A stretch of 26,300 bases of DNA from an uncultured Lachnospiraceae bacterium (GCA_934352055.1 CAKRJY010000017.1:1-26300), one strand, 5' to 3'. Positions 17,639-24,997 are shown, numbered from the stretch's first letter. A program made the numbers and translations. The notes: generated by a model not told the origin, from the sequence alone.

Positions 17639-18586
17639 ATGCCGATTGAAAGCTTTATAATAAAACACAAGAATATGTTCGTCCGCGAAAACTCTAGAAG
17701 TGGGGGGATATTTACTGCTTTGACAGATATTATCCTTGACGAAAAAGGCGTTGTTTATGGCTGCCAACTTGATTCCGATTACGTTGCATATCATGGACGA
17801 AGTGAAACAATAGAAGGACGTGATCGATTTAGAGGGTCAAAATATATCCAGAGTGATTTGAAGGATACATTTAGACAGGTAAAAAAGGATCTTGTTGATG
17901 GAAGAACTGTCTTATTTTCAGGGACATCTTGCCAGATTGCGGGATTAAAAGCGTACTGTGCAAGTGTAAATACAGATAATTTGTATTGTATTGATATCAT
18001 CTGCCATGGTGTTCCTTCACCCATGGTATGGAAAGATTATCTTATATATTGTGAAAAAAAATATGGTGGGAAAGTTACTGAGGTTGAATTTATTAATAAA
18101 AAAAGATTTGGGTGGAAAGCTCACAAAGAATCAGTTTGGATTAATGGAAAAGAGTATGATAACGTAATCTTCACTCATTTATTTAGAGATCACAATATTT
18201 TAAGACCGGCCTGCTATGAATGCCCATATAAATCAATAGAGCATCCTGGGGACATTACAATTGGTGATGCGTGGGGGATAGAGAAAGTCAATCCCGAGTT
18301 TAATGATAATAAAGGTGTTTCGTTGGTATTGATTAATTCAGATAAGGGAAAGCGTCTTTTGCAAAAAACATATAATGACATAGATAAAATTGAGATAAAT
18401 GTGTGTGACTATATGCAAACTCCGTTAATTCGTCCATACGAAAAACCGTGTACCAGAGAAACGTTTTGGAAGCAGTATAAAAATAAGGGCTTCTCATATA
18501 TTGTATCAAATTACGTTGAACTAAGTTGGTATAAAAAAATTATTCGTAAATTTTTGAAATATACAACGAGGAAAAAATATGAATGA
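17639..18586 (+). CDS. FrhB-like flavin/Fe-S protein without ferredoxin domain (coenzyme F420 hydrogenase beta family)
   Basis: A 315-residue protein that starts directly at the FrhB domain: SRSGGIFTALTDIILD, FSGTSCQIAGLKAYC, IDIICHGVPSPMVW, PACYECPYKSIEHPG and ITIGDAWGIE. These line up with the second half of the 12567-13778 protein, including the Cys after GTS, the Cys in the HG/DK segment and the late paired Cys. The N-terminal 2x[4Fe-4S] domain of that protein is missing here and appears as the next gene, which overlaps this one by 8 bases. ATG 17639 follows AAAGGAAG. It is probably an electron-transfer subunit acting with the separate ferredoxin and with the pyruvyl transferase-family protein upstream. 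The G6 run at 17702-17707 encodes the conserved GG. Confidence 0.85.
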   Translation: MPIESFIIKHKNMFVRENSRSGGIFTALTDIILDEKGVVYGCQLDSDYVAYHGRSETIEGRDRFRGSKYIQSDLKDTFRQVKKDLVDGRTVLFSGTSCQIAGLKAYCASVNTDNLYCIDIICHGVPSPMVWKDYLIYCEKKYGGKVTEVEFINKKRFGWKAHKESVWINGKEYDNVIFTHLFRDHNILRPACYECPYKSIEHPGDITIGDAWGIEKVNPEFNDNKGVSLVLINSDKGKRLLQKTYNDIDKIEINVCDYMQTPLIRPYEKPCTRETFWKQYKNKGFSYIVSNYVELSWYKKIIRKFLKYTTRKKYE

Positions 18587-18812
18587 GAAGAGTATAGTTA
18601 ACAACCACAATCAGAAGAAAATTCCGATTTTATATACTAAAAAAAGTGATTGCTGCGGATGTTCTGCTTGCTATGCGATTTGTCCAGTGCAAGCTATACA
18701 TATGGAATTTGATGCTGAGGGATTTTTGTATCCCTTAATCGATGAGCATAAATGTATTGGATGCTATCAATGTCTTAAAGTTTGTGCTTATAAAAAAGAT
18801 AAAAAAAGCTAA
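18579..18812 (+). CDS. Small 2x[4Fe-4S] ferredoxin-like protein
   Basis: A 77-residue protein with two CX2CX2CX3C motifs, C25-C28-C31-C35 and C59-C62-C65-C69. The first is followed by Pro as in bacterial ferredoxins; the second ends Cys-Ala instead of Cys-Pro. About 20 polar residues precede the first motif. The spacing between the two motifs is close to that in the N-terminal domain of the fused FrhB-like protein at 12567-13778, so this is the same domain as a free-standing gene. ATG 18579 has GAGGAAA upstream and overlaps the FrhB-like gene by 8 bases, indicating coupled translation. It is the likely electron donor or acceptor of that protein. Confidence 0.85.
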   Translation: MNEKSIVNNHNQKKIPILYTKKSDCCGCSACYAICPVQAIHMEFDAEGFLYPLIDEHKCIGCYQCLKVCAYKKDKKS

Positions 18813-18829
18813 ATTAAAGAGGGGTTTAG

Positions 18830-20281
18830 ATGAACAAAGAAGGTATTAAAAAGAACTATATTTACAATTTGACCTATCAAATACTTAATCTTATTTTGCC
18901 GTTAGTTACAACACCTTACATTTCAAAAGTATTAGGCCCAGGTAATATTGGTATTTATAGTTATACTTACTCATTTGTATCCACATTTGTTATGGTTGGA
19001 TCCTTAGGTATAGCAACATACGGACAGCGTGAAATAGCATCTGTTAATGACGACAAGGAAGAGTATTCTCATAGATTTTGGGAAATACAAGTGGTAAAAA
19101 TGTTGTCGGTTTCATTATCCATGCTGTTTTATCTTGTTTTTGCACTGTGTTATAAAGACTATAGAATTTATTTTTTAATTCAAATACCTTATTTTTTAGC
19201 GGCAATCTTTGATATCAGTTGGTTGTTTCAGGGAATTGAAAAGTTTAAGTATGTTGCACTCAGAAACATTTGTGTAAAATTGCTAAGTTTGGCGTTAATC
19301 TTTTTACTTGTAAAAACTAAAAATGATTTGGCAGTTTACATCATGCTACTTTGCATTTCACAATTTGCTGGAAATGTAACAATGTGGATGCATTTAAGAA
19401 AATATGTGTATGTGAGCAAAGTGGCAGTTCGTGATTTAAAGAAGCACATTAAACCTACATTTATATATTTTGTGCCAACAATTTCATATCAGATCCATTC
19501 TGTTCTTGATAAAGCCATGTTAGGTGTTCTTTATCAAGATAACGCAGAAAATGGTTATTATGAGCAAGCACATAAAATTGTAAATATGGCAACTATGGTA
19601 ATTAGCTCATATAATATAGTAATGCGCTCTAGAATGACAGCACTTTTTGTGCAAAAAAAGAAAAAGGAATTTGAGGTGAATTTTAATAATTCATTGCATT
19701 TTATTTCGATGCTAGTTTTTCCGATGTCGTTTGGTATGGCAGGAATTGCAGCGAATCTTGTTCCGTGGTTTTTAGGAATAGAGTACGGAAAGGTGACCAC
19801 ATTACTGTTGATTTTTTGCCCGATGTTCATAATACAGGGATTAAGAACATGCATTGGGTATAATATTATTACTCCAACTGGTATGCAGAGCAAAGGAAAT
19901 ATCGTGCAAGTAACTTCTGCTATAACAAATGTGTTTTTGAATGCAATGCTTATTCCAAAATATGGTGCGATTGGTGCAACGGTTGCTTCGGTTGCAGCAG
20001 AAGGCGTTGTTTTGATTGGTTACTTACATTATACTAAAGAGTATGTACGATTGAAAAATGTTATATACGCAGGTTATAAATATTTAGCAGCTTCGCTCGT
20101 AATGTTTTTTGCATTAAGTGTTTTGTCTAATAAATTTGATGCTAATATTTTAGATACTTTTGGTTTAATTATGCTTGGGGGTATAATATATTTTGTGGTC
20201 TTATTGCTATTTCGCGATGAGTTCTTTGTTACAAAAATGCAACAGTGTATTGGTAGGATGCTAAAAAGAACTAGAAAATAA
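18830..20281 (+). CDS. Polysaccharide flippase (Wzx-like, MOP superfamily)
   Basis: Integral-membrane protein of 483 residues with about 14 hydrophobic helices, length typical of Wzx/RfbX transporters. The N-terminus NLTYQILNLILPLVTTPYIS followed by KVLGPGNIGIYSY is the family's signature region, and IATYGQREIAS follows. It would move the undecaprenyl-linked repeat unit across the membrane for polymerization by the Wzy-like protein at 14109-15407. The ribosome site GAGGGGTTTAG precedes ATG 18830. It is the last gene of the AT-rich block; about 240 bases separate it from the next gene. Confidence 0.92.
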   Translation: MNKEGIKKNYIYNLTYQILNLILPLVTTPYISKVLGPGNIGIYSYTYSFVSTFVMVGSLGIATYGQREIASVNDDKEEYSHRFWEIQVVKMLSVSLSMLFYLVFALCYKDYRIYFLIQIPYFLAAIFDISWLFQGIEKFKYVALRNICVKLLSLALIFLLVKTKNDLAVYIMLLCISQFAGNVTMWMHLRKYVYVSKVAVRDLKKHIKPTFIYFVPTISYQIHSVLDKAMLGVLYQDNAENGYYEQAHKIVNMATMVISSYNIVMRSRMTALFVQKKKKEFEVNFNNSLHFISMLVFPMSFGMAGIAANLVPWFLGIEYGKVTTLLLIFCPMFIIQGLRTCIGYNIITPTGMQSKGNIVQVTSAITNVFLNAMLIPKYGAIGATVASVAAEGVVLIGYLHYTKEYVRLKNVIYAGYKYLAASLVMFFALSVLSNKFDANILDTFGLIMLGGIIYFVVLLLFRDEFFVTKMQQCIGRMLKRTRK

Positions 20282-20519
20282 TGTTGAAATTTAAGTGAAA
20301 ATGATTGGTTTCCACAAAAAGAATGTTGTATAAAAGTCAATACTACCCACACGAGTTTAACGAAAGAGAGTAGACCTTGTTCAGAATGTTTTTGAAAATC
20401 GTTCGTTTGATAGAAGTGAATTAAACACATAGCTCAGAAAACAGTAATCGTCTATGATATCTGGACATTAAGATTTGCCTTTTTAAAATAAATGAATGAA
20501 TACAGAGAGAGGAGAAAAC
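20282..20519 (+). other. Composition boundary and noncoding gap
   Basis: AT-rich gap between the flippase and the second nucleotidyltransferase. No gene, clear hairpin terminator or consensus promoter was seen. GC rises right after it, so one edge of the variable AT-rich block probably lies here. The last bases, AGAGAGAGGAG, form the ribosome site of the next gene. Confidence 0.5.
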
Positions 20520-21422
20520 GTGAAAACAACATTACTTATCATGGCGGCCGGTATTGGCAGCCGCTTCGGAACGGGTATTAAGCAGTTGGAGCCAGTGGAT
20601 GCTTCTAATCATATCATCATGGACTACTCAATCCATGATGCGATTGAGGCTGGTTTCAACCATGTGGTATTTATCATTCGTAAGGATATCGAAAAGGAGT
20701 TTAAAGAGGTCATTGGTGAACGGATTGCCTCTATTTGTTCCTCACACAATGTAACCGTAGACTACGCTTTCCAGGATATCAACGACATCCCGGGAGCTCT
20801 GCCAGAAGGCCGTACAAAACCGTGGGGGACTGGCCAGGCCGTCCTTGCAGCGAAAAATGTGATTGATACTCCGTTCATTGTCATCAATGCAGATGATTAC
20901 TATGGCAAGGAAGGCTTCAAGGCTGTCCATGAATATCTGGTGAATGGTGGTAAGTCCTGTATGGCAGGCTTTGTGCTGAAGAATACACTATCCGATAACG
21001 GCGGCGTGACTCGTGGCATCTGCAAGATGGACGAGCAGAATAATCTGACTGAGGTTGTGGAAACCAAGAATATCGTGAAGACCACAACTGGAGCAGAAGC
21101 AGGCGGCGTGGTTGTTGATGTAAATTCTCTGGTGTCTATGAACATGTGGGGCCTGACTCCAGATTTCCTGGATGTGCTGGAGGAAGGCTTTAAAGAGTTC
21201 TTCGAGAAGGAAGTACCGGGCAATCCTCTGAAAGCGGAGTATTTGATTCCGATCTTCATCGGTGAATTACTGGAGCAGGGCAAGATGTCTGTGAAGGTCC
21301 TGAAAACCAACGACACCTGGTACGGCATGACCTACCATGAGGATGTCGCAGCAGTAAAGGATAGCTTTAAAAAGATGCTGGAGAGCGGTGTGTACAAGGA
21401 TAATCTGTTCAGTGATCTCTAA
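20520..21422 (+). CDS. Nucleotidyltransferase-family protein (sugar-phosphate type)
   Basis: NTP-transferase fold protein of 300 residues. LLIMAAGIGSRFG then IKQLEPV is the nucleotide-binding loop with a GSRFG-x-KQ variant of the usual GTRL-PK pattern. INADDYYG carries the metal-binding Asp, and GVTRGIC and VVETKNI fit later active-site strands. GTG 20520 is the likely start because AGGAGA at 20510-20515 lies just before it; an in-frame ATG at 20496 precedes the site. The gene is more GC-rich than the block before it. Family members are often annotated as UTP-glucose-1-phosphate uridylyltransferase-like or LicC-like. Here it could supply UDP-glucose to the dehydrogenase, but the substrate is not determined by sequence. 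Confidence 0.8.
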   Translation: MKTTLLIMAAGIGSRFGTGIKQLEPVDASNHIIMDYSIHDAIEAGFNHVVFIIRKDIEKEFKEVIGERIASICSSHNVTVDYAFQDINDIPGALPEGRTKPWGTGQAVLAAKNVIDTPFIVINADDYYGKEGFKAVHEYLVNGGKSCMAGFVLKNTLSDNGGVTRGICKMDEQNNLTEVVETKNIVKTTTGAEAGGVVVDVNSLVSMNMWGLTPDFLDVLEEGFKEFFEKEVPGNPLKAEYLIPIFIGELLEQGKMSVKVLKTNDTWYGMTYHEDVAAVKDSFKKMLESGVYKDNLFSDL

Positions 21423-21425
21423 ACA

Positions 21426-22040
21426 ATGATGAAGGAAACTATTGATTTATTCGGGAAGATCCTCACAAACATCCTAACTGCACTATATGAGCCGTTTGGC
21501 TTTTCGCTTCTTCTTTCCTTTTTGGCTATGTTTTTCTATCTGTATGCGTATGAGCCTACCGCAGCCGGCAAAGGCTGGAAGAACGCCATAGTGACATGGT
21601 ATCAGAAGTTCAAAGAGAGCGTGTTCTTTCGGAAGCTGTTCTTACTGGCTTTCGTGACATCGATGATCTTGTTCCGAACGTTGCTGAATCGGAACCTGTG
21701 GATGAATCCGTTGAGTGATGTCATGGGCGGCTGGGGTATCTGGGAGACGGTGAATGGCGAACAAAAGCTGACAACGGAGTGCATCGAAAACGTGATCATG
21801 ATGGTGCCGTTTTCAGCAGTAGTGATGGGGATATTCGAAGAAAAGATTGGAAACAGCTTGAAGAAGATCCTATGGCAAAGCGGGAAGATAGCATTTTGCT
21901 TTTCGGTAAGCATTGAGATGCTGCAATTATTGCTTCGTTTGGGTACATTCCAGCTATCGGACATCTTCTACAACACAGTAGGTGGAGTAATCGGCGGTTT
22001 AGTGTATTACGTGGCAATGAAGACAAGAAAGCGTCTGTAA
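21426..22040 (+). CDS. VanZ-family membrane protein
   Basis: A 204-residue membrane protein with about five hydrophobic helices. NPLSDVMGGWGIW, then ENVIMMVPFSAV, then SVSIEMLQLLLRLGTFQLSDIFYN followed by GGVIGG is the VanZ-like order of conserved segments, including the Glu and Asp of the late helices. VanZ confers low-level teicoplanin resistance in enterococci, but most family members have no known activity and many lie at cell-surface polysaccharide loci. It begins 3 bases after the nucleotidyltransferase stop, with ATG at 21426 or 21429 (ATGATG), and is probably the last gene of that transcript. No drug-resistance role is claimed. Confidence 0.85.
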   Translation: MMKETIDLFGKILTNILTALYEPFGFSLLLSFLAMFFYLYAYEPTAAGKGWKNAIVTWYQKFKESVFFRKLFLLAFVTSMILFRTLLNRNLWMNPLSDVMGGWGIWETVNGEQKLTTECIENVIMMVPFSAVVMGIFEEKIGNSLKKILWQSGKIAFCFSVSIEMLQLLLRLGTFQLSDIFYNTVGGVIGGLVYYVAMKTRKRL

Positions 22041-22064
22041 AACAGGATGAAATTGTGATATACT

Positions 22065-22157
22065 GGGAGCAGTAGCTCCCTATGCTGCTCGAAACTTTGC
22101 ACACCTCTACGTGGTGGGCGGCAGGCAACACATGAGAATGTGGCGAAGAATGCAAAG
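22065..22157 (+). ncRNA. Candidate structured RNA (three-way junction with GNRA-type loop)
   Basis: Three nested or adjacent stems can form. The closing stem is CTTTGCA 22095-22101 with TGCAAAG 22151-22157 (7 bp). Inside it are CACC 22102-22105 with GGTG 22113-22116 (4 bp), and CACAT 22129-22133 with ATGTG 22138-22142 closed by a GAGA tetraloop. Just upstream, GGGAGC 22065-22070 pairs with GCTCCC 22075-22080, and this competes with GAGCAG 22067-22072 pairing with CTGCTC 22085-22090. The element lies between the VanZ gene and the DUF2971 gene, with no poly-U tail after it. I do not recognise a known RNA family. It could be a cis-regulatory leader for the DUF2971 gene or a chance fold. Confidence 0.35.
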
Positions 22158-22186
22158 GATGGATAAAGAGAGTAGGAGGCTTCTCT

Positions 22187-22909
22187 ATGTGTGTTTATTT
22201 TGCAACCGACATAGACAGAATTAATAATGAATATATGCCCCGGTTAGATTTAGAAATCGGAAGATATATAAATTACTCAAAGCTGGAATCTATGCTTTCT
22301 ACACAGACGCTCTTCTTTTGCAATGCTTCAAGGTTTGATGATGAATATGAGGGGGAAATTCCGCTAGAGTTTTTTGACGGCTGGGCACAACAATCAGAAG
22401 AAAATTATCGGAGACTTAATGAATTAAAATCCCATGTGTATGTGCCATATGTGACTTGTTGGACACCGTATAAAACTGGTAATACAAAAATGTGGAACGA
22501 ATATGCTTCAGATAACGGAGTCTGTATAGTATCAACTGTAGGACAAATTTTTATGCTTTCAAGGATAAATGGCGCAAGAATGTATAAAGTTCATTATCTT
22601 GATGAAAATGAGCAAATGGGAAATATGGATGTGCCATTTTACATCCCACATGATGATGAACGAGCTAGATTTGGCCTGCCGAGTTCCGCACGTGTTTTTC
22701 ATGCAATAAAAAAGCATGACTTTAAAGAAGAAAATGAAATTCGTTCAATTATATATAAAAACAGTCAAGAAGCAGGGCTACAAATTCCATTCAATTTTAA
22801 GGGATTTGTTTCCAGGGTGGTTCTAAATCCGAAATCAAATGATCATCAAAAAGAAGCAATTATCGAGCTGTTAAATCGTTATTCATATACAACTATTGTA
22901 GAAGAATAA
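22187..22909 (+). CDS. DUF2971-family protein
   Basis: A 240-residue soluble protein. YINYSKLESMLSTQTLFFCNAS near the N-terminus, FDDEYEG, and the TKMWNEYASDNGVCIVS segment are the conserved parts of DUF2971, followed by the AIKKHDFKEENEIRSI region. The family's biochemical function is not known to me. The gene has a strong GTAGGAGG ribosome site before ATG 22187, is AT-rich relative to its neighbours on both sides, and follows the candidate RNA structure. It has no obvious link to polysaccharide synthesis and may be cargo acquired at the boundary with the mobile element. Confidence 0.82.
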   Translation: MCVYFATDIDRINNEYMPRLDLEIGRYINYSKLESMLSTQTLFFCNASRFDDEYEGEIPLEFFDGWAQQSEENYRRLNELKSHVYVPYVTCWTPYKTGNTKMWNEYASDNGVCIVSTVGQIFMLSRINGARMYKVHYLDENEQMGNMDVPFYIPHDDERARFGLPSSARVFHAIKKHDFKEENEIRSIIYKNSQEAGLQIPFNFKGFVSRVVLNPKSNDHQKEAIIELLNRYSYTTIVEE

Positions 22910-22955
22910 AAATAATGTTACAGAATCGCATTCGAACAATTCGGAGGTAACAAAA

Positions 22956-23288
22956 ATGCCCAGAACGAAAGGCAGCAAAAACCGTCCTAAAACCCATACC
23001 ACCAAAGATTACGCATCCCAGATCGCAGAGAAGCAGGAATCTATCGTTTCCCTGACTGCAGAGATCGCATCCATCACCGCCAACATTGACACTTTGAAGG
23101 CTGATTTGAAAGCAAAAAAGGCTACTTTGAGGAAGGCCGAAAAAGAAGTGGCCACTCTGGAAGAAAAGAAAGCAAAGGCAGATGCTAAGGCTGCAGAGGA
23201 AGCAAAGAAAGCAGAGGCAGAATCTGTTCTGAAAAAGCTGCTTGCTGAAGGCATGAGTGCTGATGAAATCCTCGAAAAACTGAAATAA
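22956..23288 (+). CDS. Lysine-rich coiled-coil small protein
   Basis: A 110-residue protein with no signal peptide. Basic N-terminal segment MPRTKGSKNRPKTH, then a long helical heptad-like stretch (about residues 20-95) rich in Ala, Lys and Glu with repeated KA and EE pairs, and a C-terminal LLAEGMSADEILEKLK. The basic tail suggests nucleic-acid contact, and the coiled coil suggests oligomerization; both are inferences. It has a good ribosome site (CGGAGG) before ATG 22956 and ends 5 bases before a long terminator. Similar MPR-K-GSKN starts occur in small Firmicute proteins of unknown role. Confidence 0.75.
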   Translation: MPRTKGSKNRPKTHTTKDYASQIAEKQESIVSLTAEIASITANIDTLKADLKAKKATLRKAEKEVATLEEKKAKADAKAAEEAKKAEAESVLKKLLAEGMSADEILEKLK

Positions 23289-23293
23289 CACGA

Positions 23294-23339
23294 AAAACCC
23301 GTGATGGACAGGCGTAACGCGCCGTTCATTACGGGTTTT
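23294..23339 (+). terminator. Long bidirectional intrinsic terminator
   Basis: AAAACCCGT at 23294-23302 pairs with ACGGGTTTT at 23331-23339, and pairing continues inward through ATG/CAT and GGCG 23311-23314 with CGCC 23320-23323, leaving a 5-base loop and one bulged A at 23310. The U-run on the + strand and A-run at the other side let it work for the coiled-coil gene on the left and the leftward ImmA-like gene on the right. Confidence 0.9.
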
Positions 23340-23359
23340 AGGGTTATAAGAACATAAGT

Positions 23360-23914
23360 TCATCCGGCGGCAACATCAAACTGAAAATGTGCCGGAAGAT
23401 TGAACTGTTTGATAAACGCGTGGTGCTGGGCGTGATAGTGCCTTAGATCGTATCCCAGATGATGCAGTTCCAGCAGTTTTACCAGCACCAGATTGAGGTG
23501 GATTCCCTTAGCAGCGGCAATCTGAGCAGCATCCAGCCCGCGCCTCGTCATTTGATAGACCTCATCACTGTCCAGCATCAGGTGGGATGTGAAAGCGTTA
23601 TGCTCGTAAAGAAGAATGTGCCTATCCTTAATGGTCAGAAACTTGTTTAAGGTATGCAGGTCCATAAGCAGCTGATGCTCCAGATAATGCCCCAGCGCAT
23701 AGCCGCACACCATCTGCTTTGTCTGTTTGTCCAGCTGGCGATTGATAAGAATCAATGGCCTATCAAAATAGAGCGAAAGTAAACCCAACATATCTTTAAT
23801 GCGGGATGTTTCACTGATGTCCAGACTGCAACTGCGCGCGATTTGTTTAATGTTGCGAGTTCCGACATTTTGGACAAGTTCATTAGCAGCTTGGTGAATA
23901 AATGCAGAATCCAT
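23360..23914 (-). CDS. ImmA/IrrE-like protein with degenerate zinc motif
   Basis: A 184-residue protein paired with an XRE regulator, as ImmA/IrrE metallopeptidases usually are. The family pattern is recognisable: a helical N-terminus, then ALGHYLEH, then YEHNAF and a late HTH-like helix pair (GLDAAQIAAAKGIHLNLVLVKL). The catalytic HExxH is not intact: positions 72-76 read YALGH, lacking the first His and the Glu, whereas the second His and the downstream Glu104 remain. Active ImmA cleaves phage or ICE repressors, so this copy is probably not a functional protease and may act as a binding partner or be decaying. The start is ATG 23914, preceded by AAAGGAGA (complement of 23920-23927); ATG 23941 is upstream of that site. 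Confidence 0.7.
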   Translation of the reverse strand: MDSAFIHQAANELVQNVGTRNIKQIARSCSLDISETSRIKDMLGLLSLYFDRPLILINRQLDKQTKQMVCGYALGHYLEHQLLMDLHTLNKFLTIKDRHILLYEHNAFTSHLMLDSDEVYQMTRRGLDAAQIAAAKGIHLNLVLVKLLELHHLGYDLRHYHAQHHAFIKQFNLPAHFQFDVAAG

Positions 23915-23959
23915 AATGTGATCTCCTTTCGGGGATGGCATAGTGAATGGAACAGTGAT

Positions 23960-24361
23960 TTACAGGTTCATGATTCGTTCCTTTTCTCGTTTTTGTTCTC
24001 GATACTTAAAATAGGCTTTGTGCATTTCATACATGATGCCGTCCATATCCTGCGGGGTCAACTCTCCGCTGGCAAATAGCTCAGTAAGCTCAAATGCGAG
24101 ATGCTGGGCTTCTATTTTGCCCTTTTTTCCGTAGGCTTCGGCGGCACGTTCGATAAATAAAGACTGATCCGGCTGTAAATAGGTCAAAGGTACATGGAAT
24201 ATATCGGCCATCTTTTCAAGCATTTCAATACTGCGAGGGTAGCGGCCATCACGCTCCCATCCGATGATCGTTCGTTTGTTGATACCCAGACATTGTGCCA
24301 ATTCGTCCTGTGTTAAAGAATGTTTCTTTCGTAGATCGCGAACTTTCTCTCCAAATTTCAT
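23960..24361 (-). CDS. XRE-family HTH transcriptional regulator
   Basis: A 133-residue regulator with an N-terminal lambda-repressor-type helix-turn-helix, about residues 6-60: KVRDLRKKHSLTQDELAQCL then INKRTIIGWERDGRYPRSIEML. The C-terminal part is helical and basic, ending KREKERIMNL. It is transcribed leftward with the ImmA-like gene 45 bases downstream, the standard repressor/antirepressor layout of phages and integrative elements. The ribosome site is AAAGG before ATG 24361. It most likely represses a promoter in the 285-base divergent gap to its right, where a consensus promoter with an inverted repeat over the -10 lies at 24464-24504. Confidence 0.87.
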   Translation of the reverse strand: MKFGEKVRDLRKKHSLTQDELAQCLGINKRTIIGWERDGRYPRSIEMLEKMADIFHVPLTYLQPDQSLFIERAAEAYGKKGKIEAQHLAFELTELFASGELTPQDMDGIMYEMHKAYFKYREQKREKERIMNL

Positions 24362-24463
24362 GTTTGCAACCTTTCTATGGCGTAGTTATCGTGCTGTAAC
24401 AATGTGCAATGGAATTTGTAAATATTCAATCAGTAAGATGCAATGAATTTTCACGTTTTCCTC

Positions 24464-24492
24464 TTGACACGGCGATATGACTTGCTTATAAT
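24464..24492 (+). promoter_or_regulatory. Consensus sigma-A promoter
   Basis: TTGACA at 24464-24469 and TATAAT at 24487-24492 with a 17-base spacer are a perfect match to the vegetative consensus. It points rightward, away from the XRE gene, and its transcript would reach the 68-residue gene at 24646 after a leader of roughly 145 bases. Confidence 0.88.
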
Positions 24493-24504
24493 ATATGCTA
24501 TATT
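24490..24504. promoter_or_regulatory. Candidate operator over the -10 box
   Basis: The inverted repeat AATATA (24490-24495), TGC, TATATT (24499-24504) overlaps the -10 box of the rightward promoter. A repressor bound here would block RNA polymerase. The divergent XRE regulator is the obvious candidate. The element is very AT-rich, so chance symmetry cannot be excluded. Confidence 0.45.
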
Positions 24505-24645
24505 CTATCATCTTTTGGATTATTATACCGTAAAAATCGTAAATATGCAAGACGAAAAAGGTGAAAAAAGAGCGGAAGTTCAAAAGGTGAAGCCGAATAG
24601 AAGATAAGAAGAAACTTAAACCAACACAAAGGAGGCCGTGAAAAG

Positions 24646-24852
24646 ATGAGCAACGGAGAACATGAAATCCGCACCCCAAAAGGGCTGCGGATCGGGAATC
24701 GCAGTGTCGTTGATGGAAAGAATATGCTCCAGATCAAGCGTGGTGGCTGTGAAGATTATATTTCCGCCGAATCTCTGGTGGAGTACATTCACGGTCTGCC
24801 TGTGAAGAACATTGAATTTGCCACGGCGGAGGATTGTAGGAAAGAAGCCTGA
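24646..24852 (+). CDS. Small conserved-looking protein of unknown function
   Basis: A 68-residue soluble protein with no recognisable domain. It has an excellent ribosome site, AAAGGAGG at 24628-24635, 10 bases before ATG 24646, and lies 145-150 bases after a consensus promoter. The sequence is polar, with a central IGNRSVVDGKNMLQIKRGG stretch and VEYIHGLPVKNIEF near the end, suggesting a small beta-rich fold. Its place between the XRE regulator and the mobilization genes suggests a control or early gene of the element. A 20-codon ATG frame at 24546-24608 in its leader has no ribosome site and is not called. I do not recognise the family. Confidence 0.65.
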   Translation: MSNGEHEIRTPKGLRIGNRSVVDGKNMLQIKRGGCEDYISAESLVEYIHGLPVKNIEFATAEDCRKEA

Positions 24853-24997
24853 AGCAAAATGCATCGCAGGACGCTGAAAGCGCAGAGGTGGAATCTTAGG
24901 CGGCACGTAGTTAGCCGACCAGCTCCATCAGACGTTCTTTTGGGTCTACAATACAATATCTGTTTGTTAGAGCGATACCGTAGCAATATGTGATATA

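Noticed and set aside
17702..17707. G6 run in the second FrhB-like gene as another switch
   Set aside because: Too short, and it encodes the conserved glycine pair of the family motif.
22059..22064. TATACT as a -10 box for the candidate RNA
   Set aside because: No acceptable -35 box at 16-18 bases upstream, and the predicted start would cut through the first hairpin.
24546..24608. 20-codon leader peptide before the 68-residue gene
   Set aside because: No ribosome site and no run of regulatory codons.
24859..24993. 44-codon frame after the 68-residue gene
   Set aside because: No ribosome site; arginine-rich composition looks random, and it ends just before the terminator hairpin.
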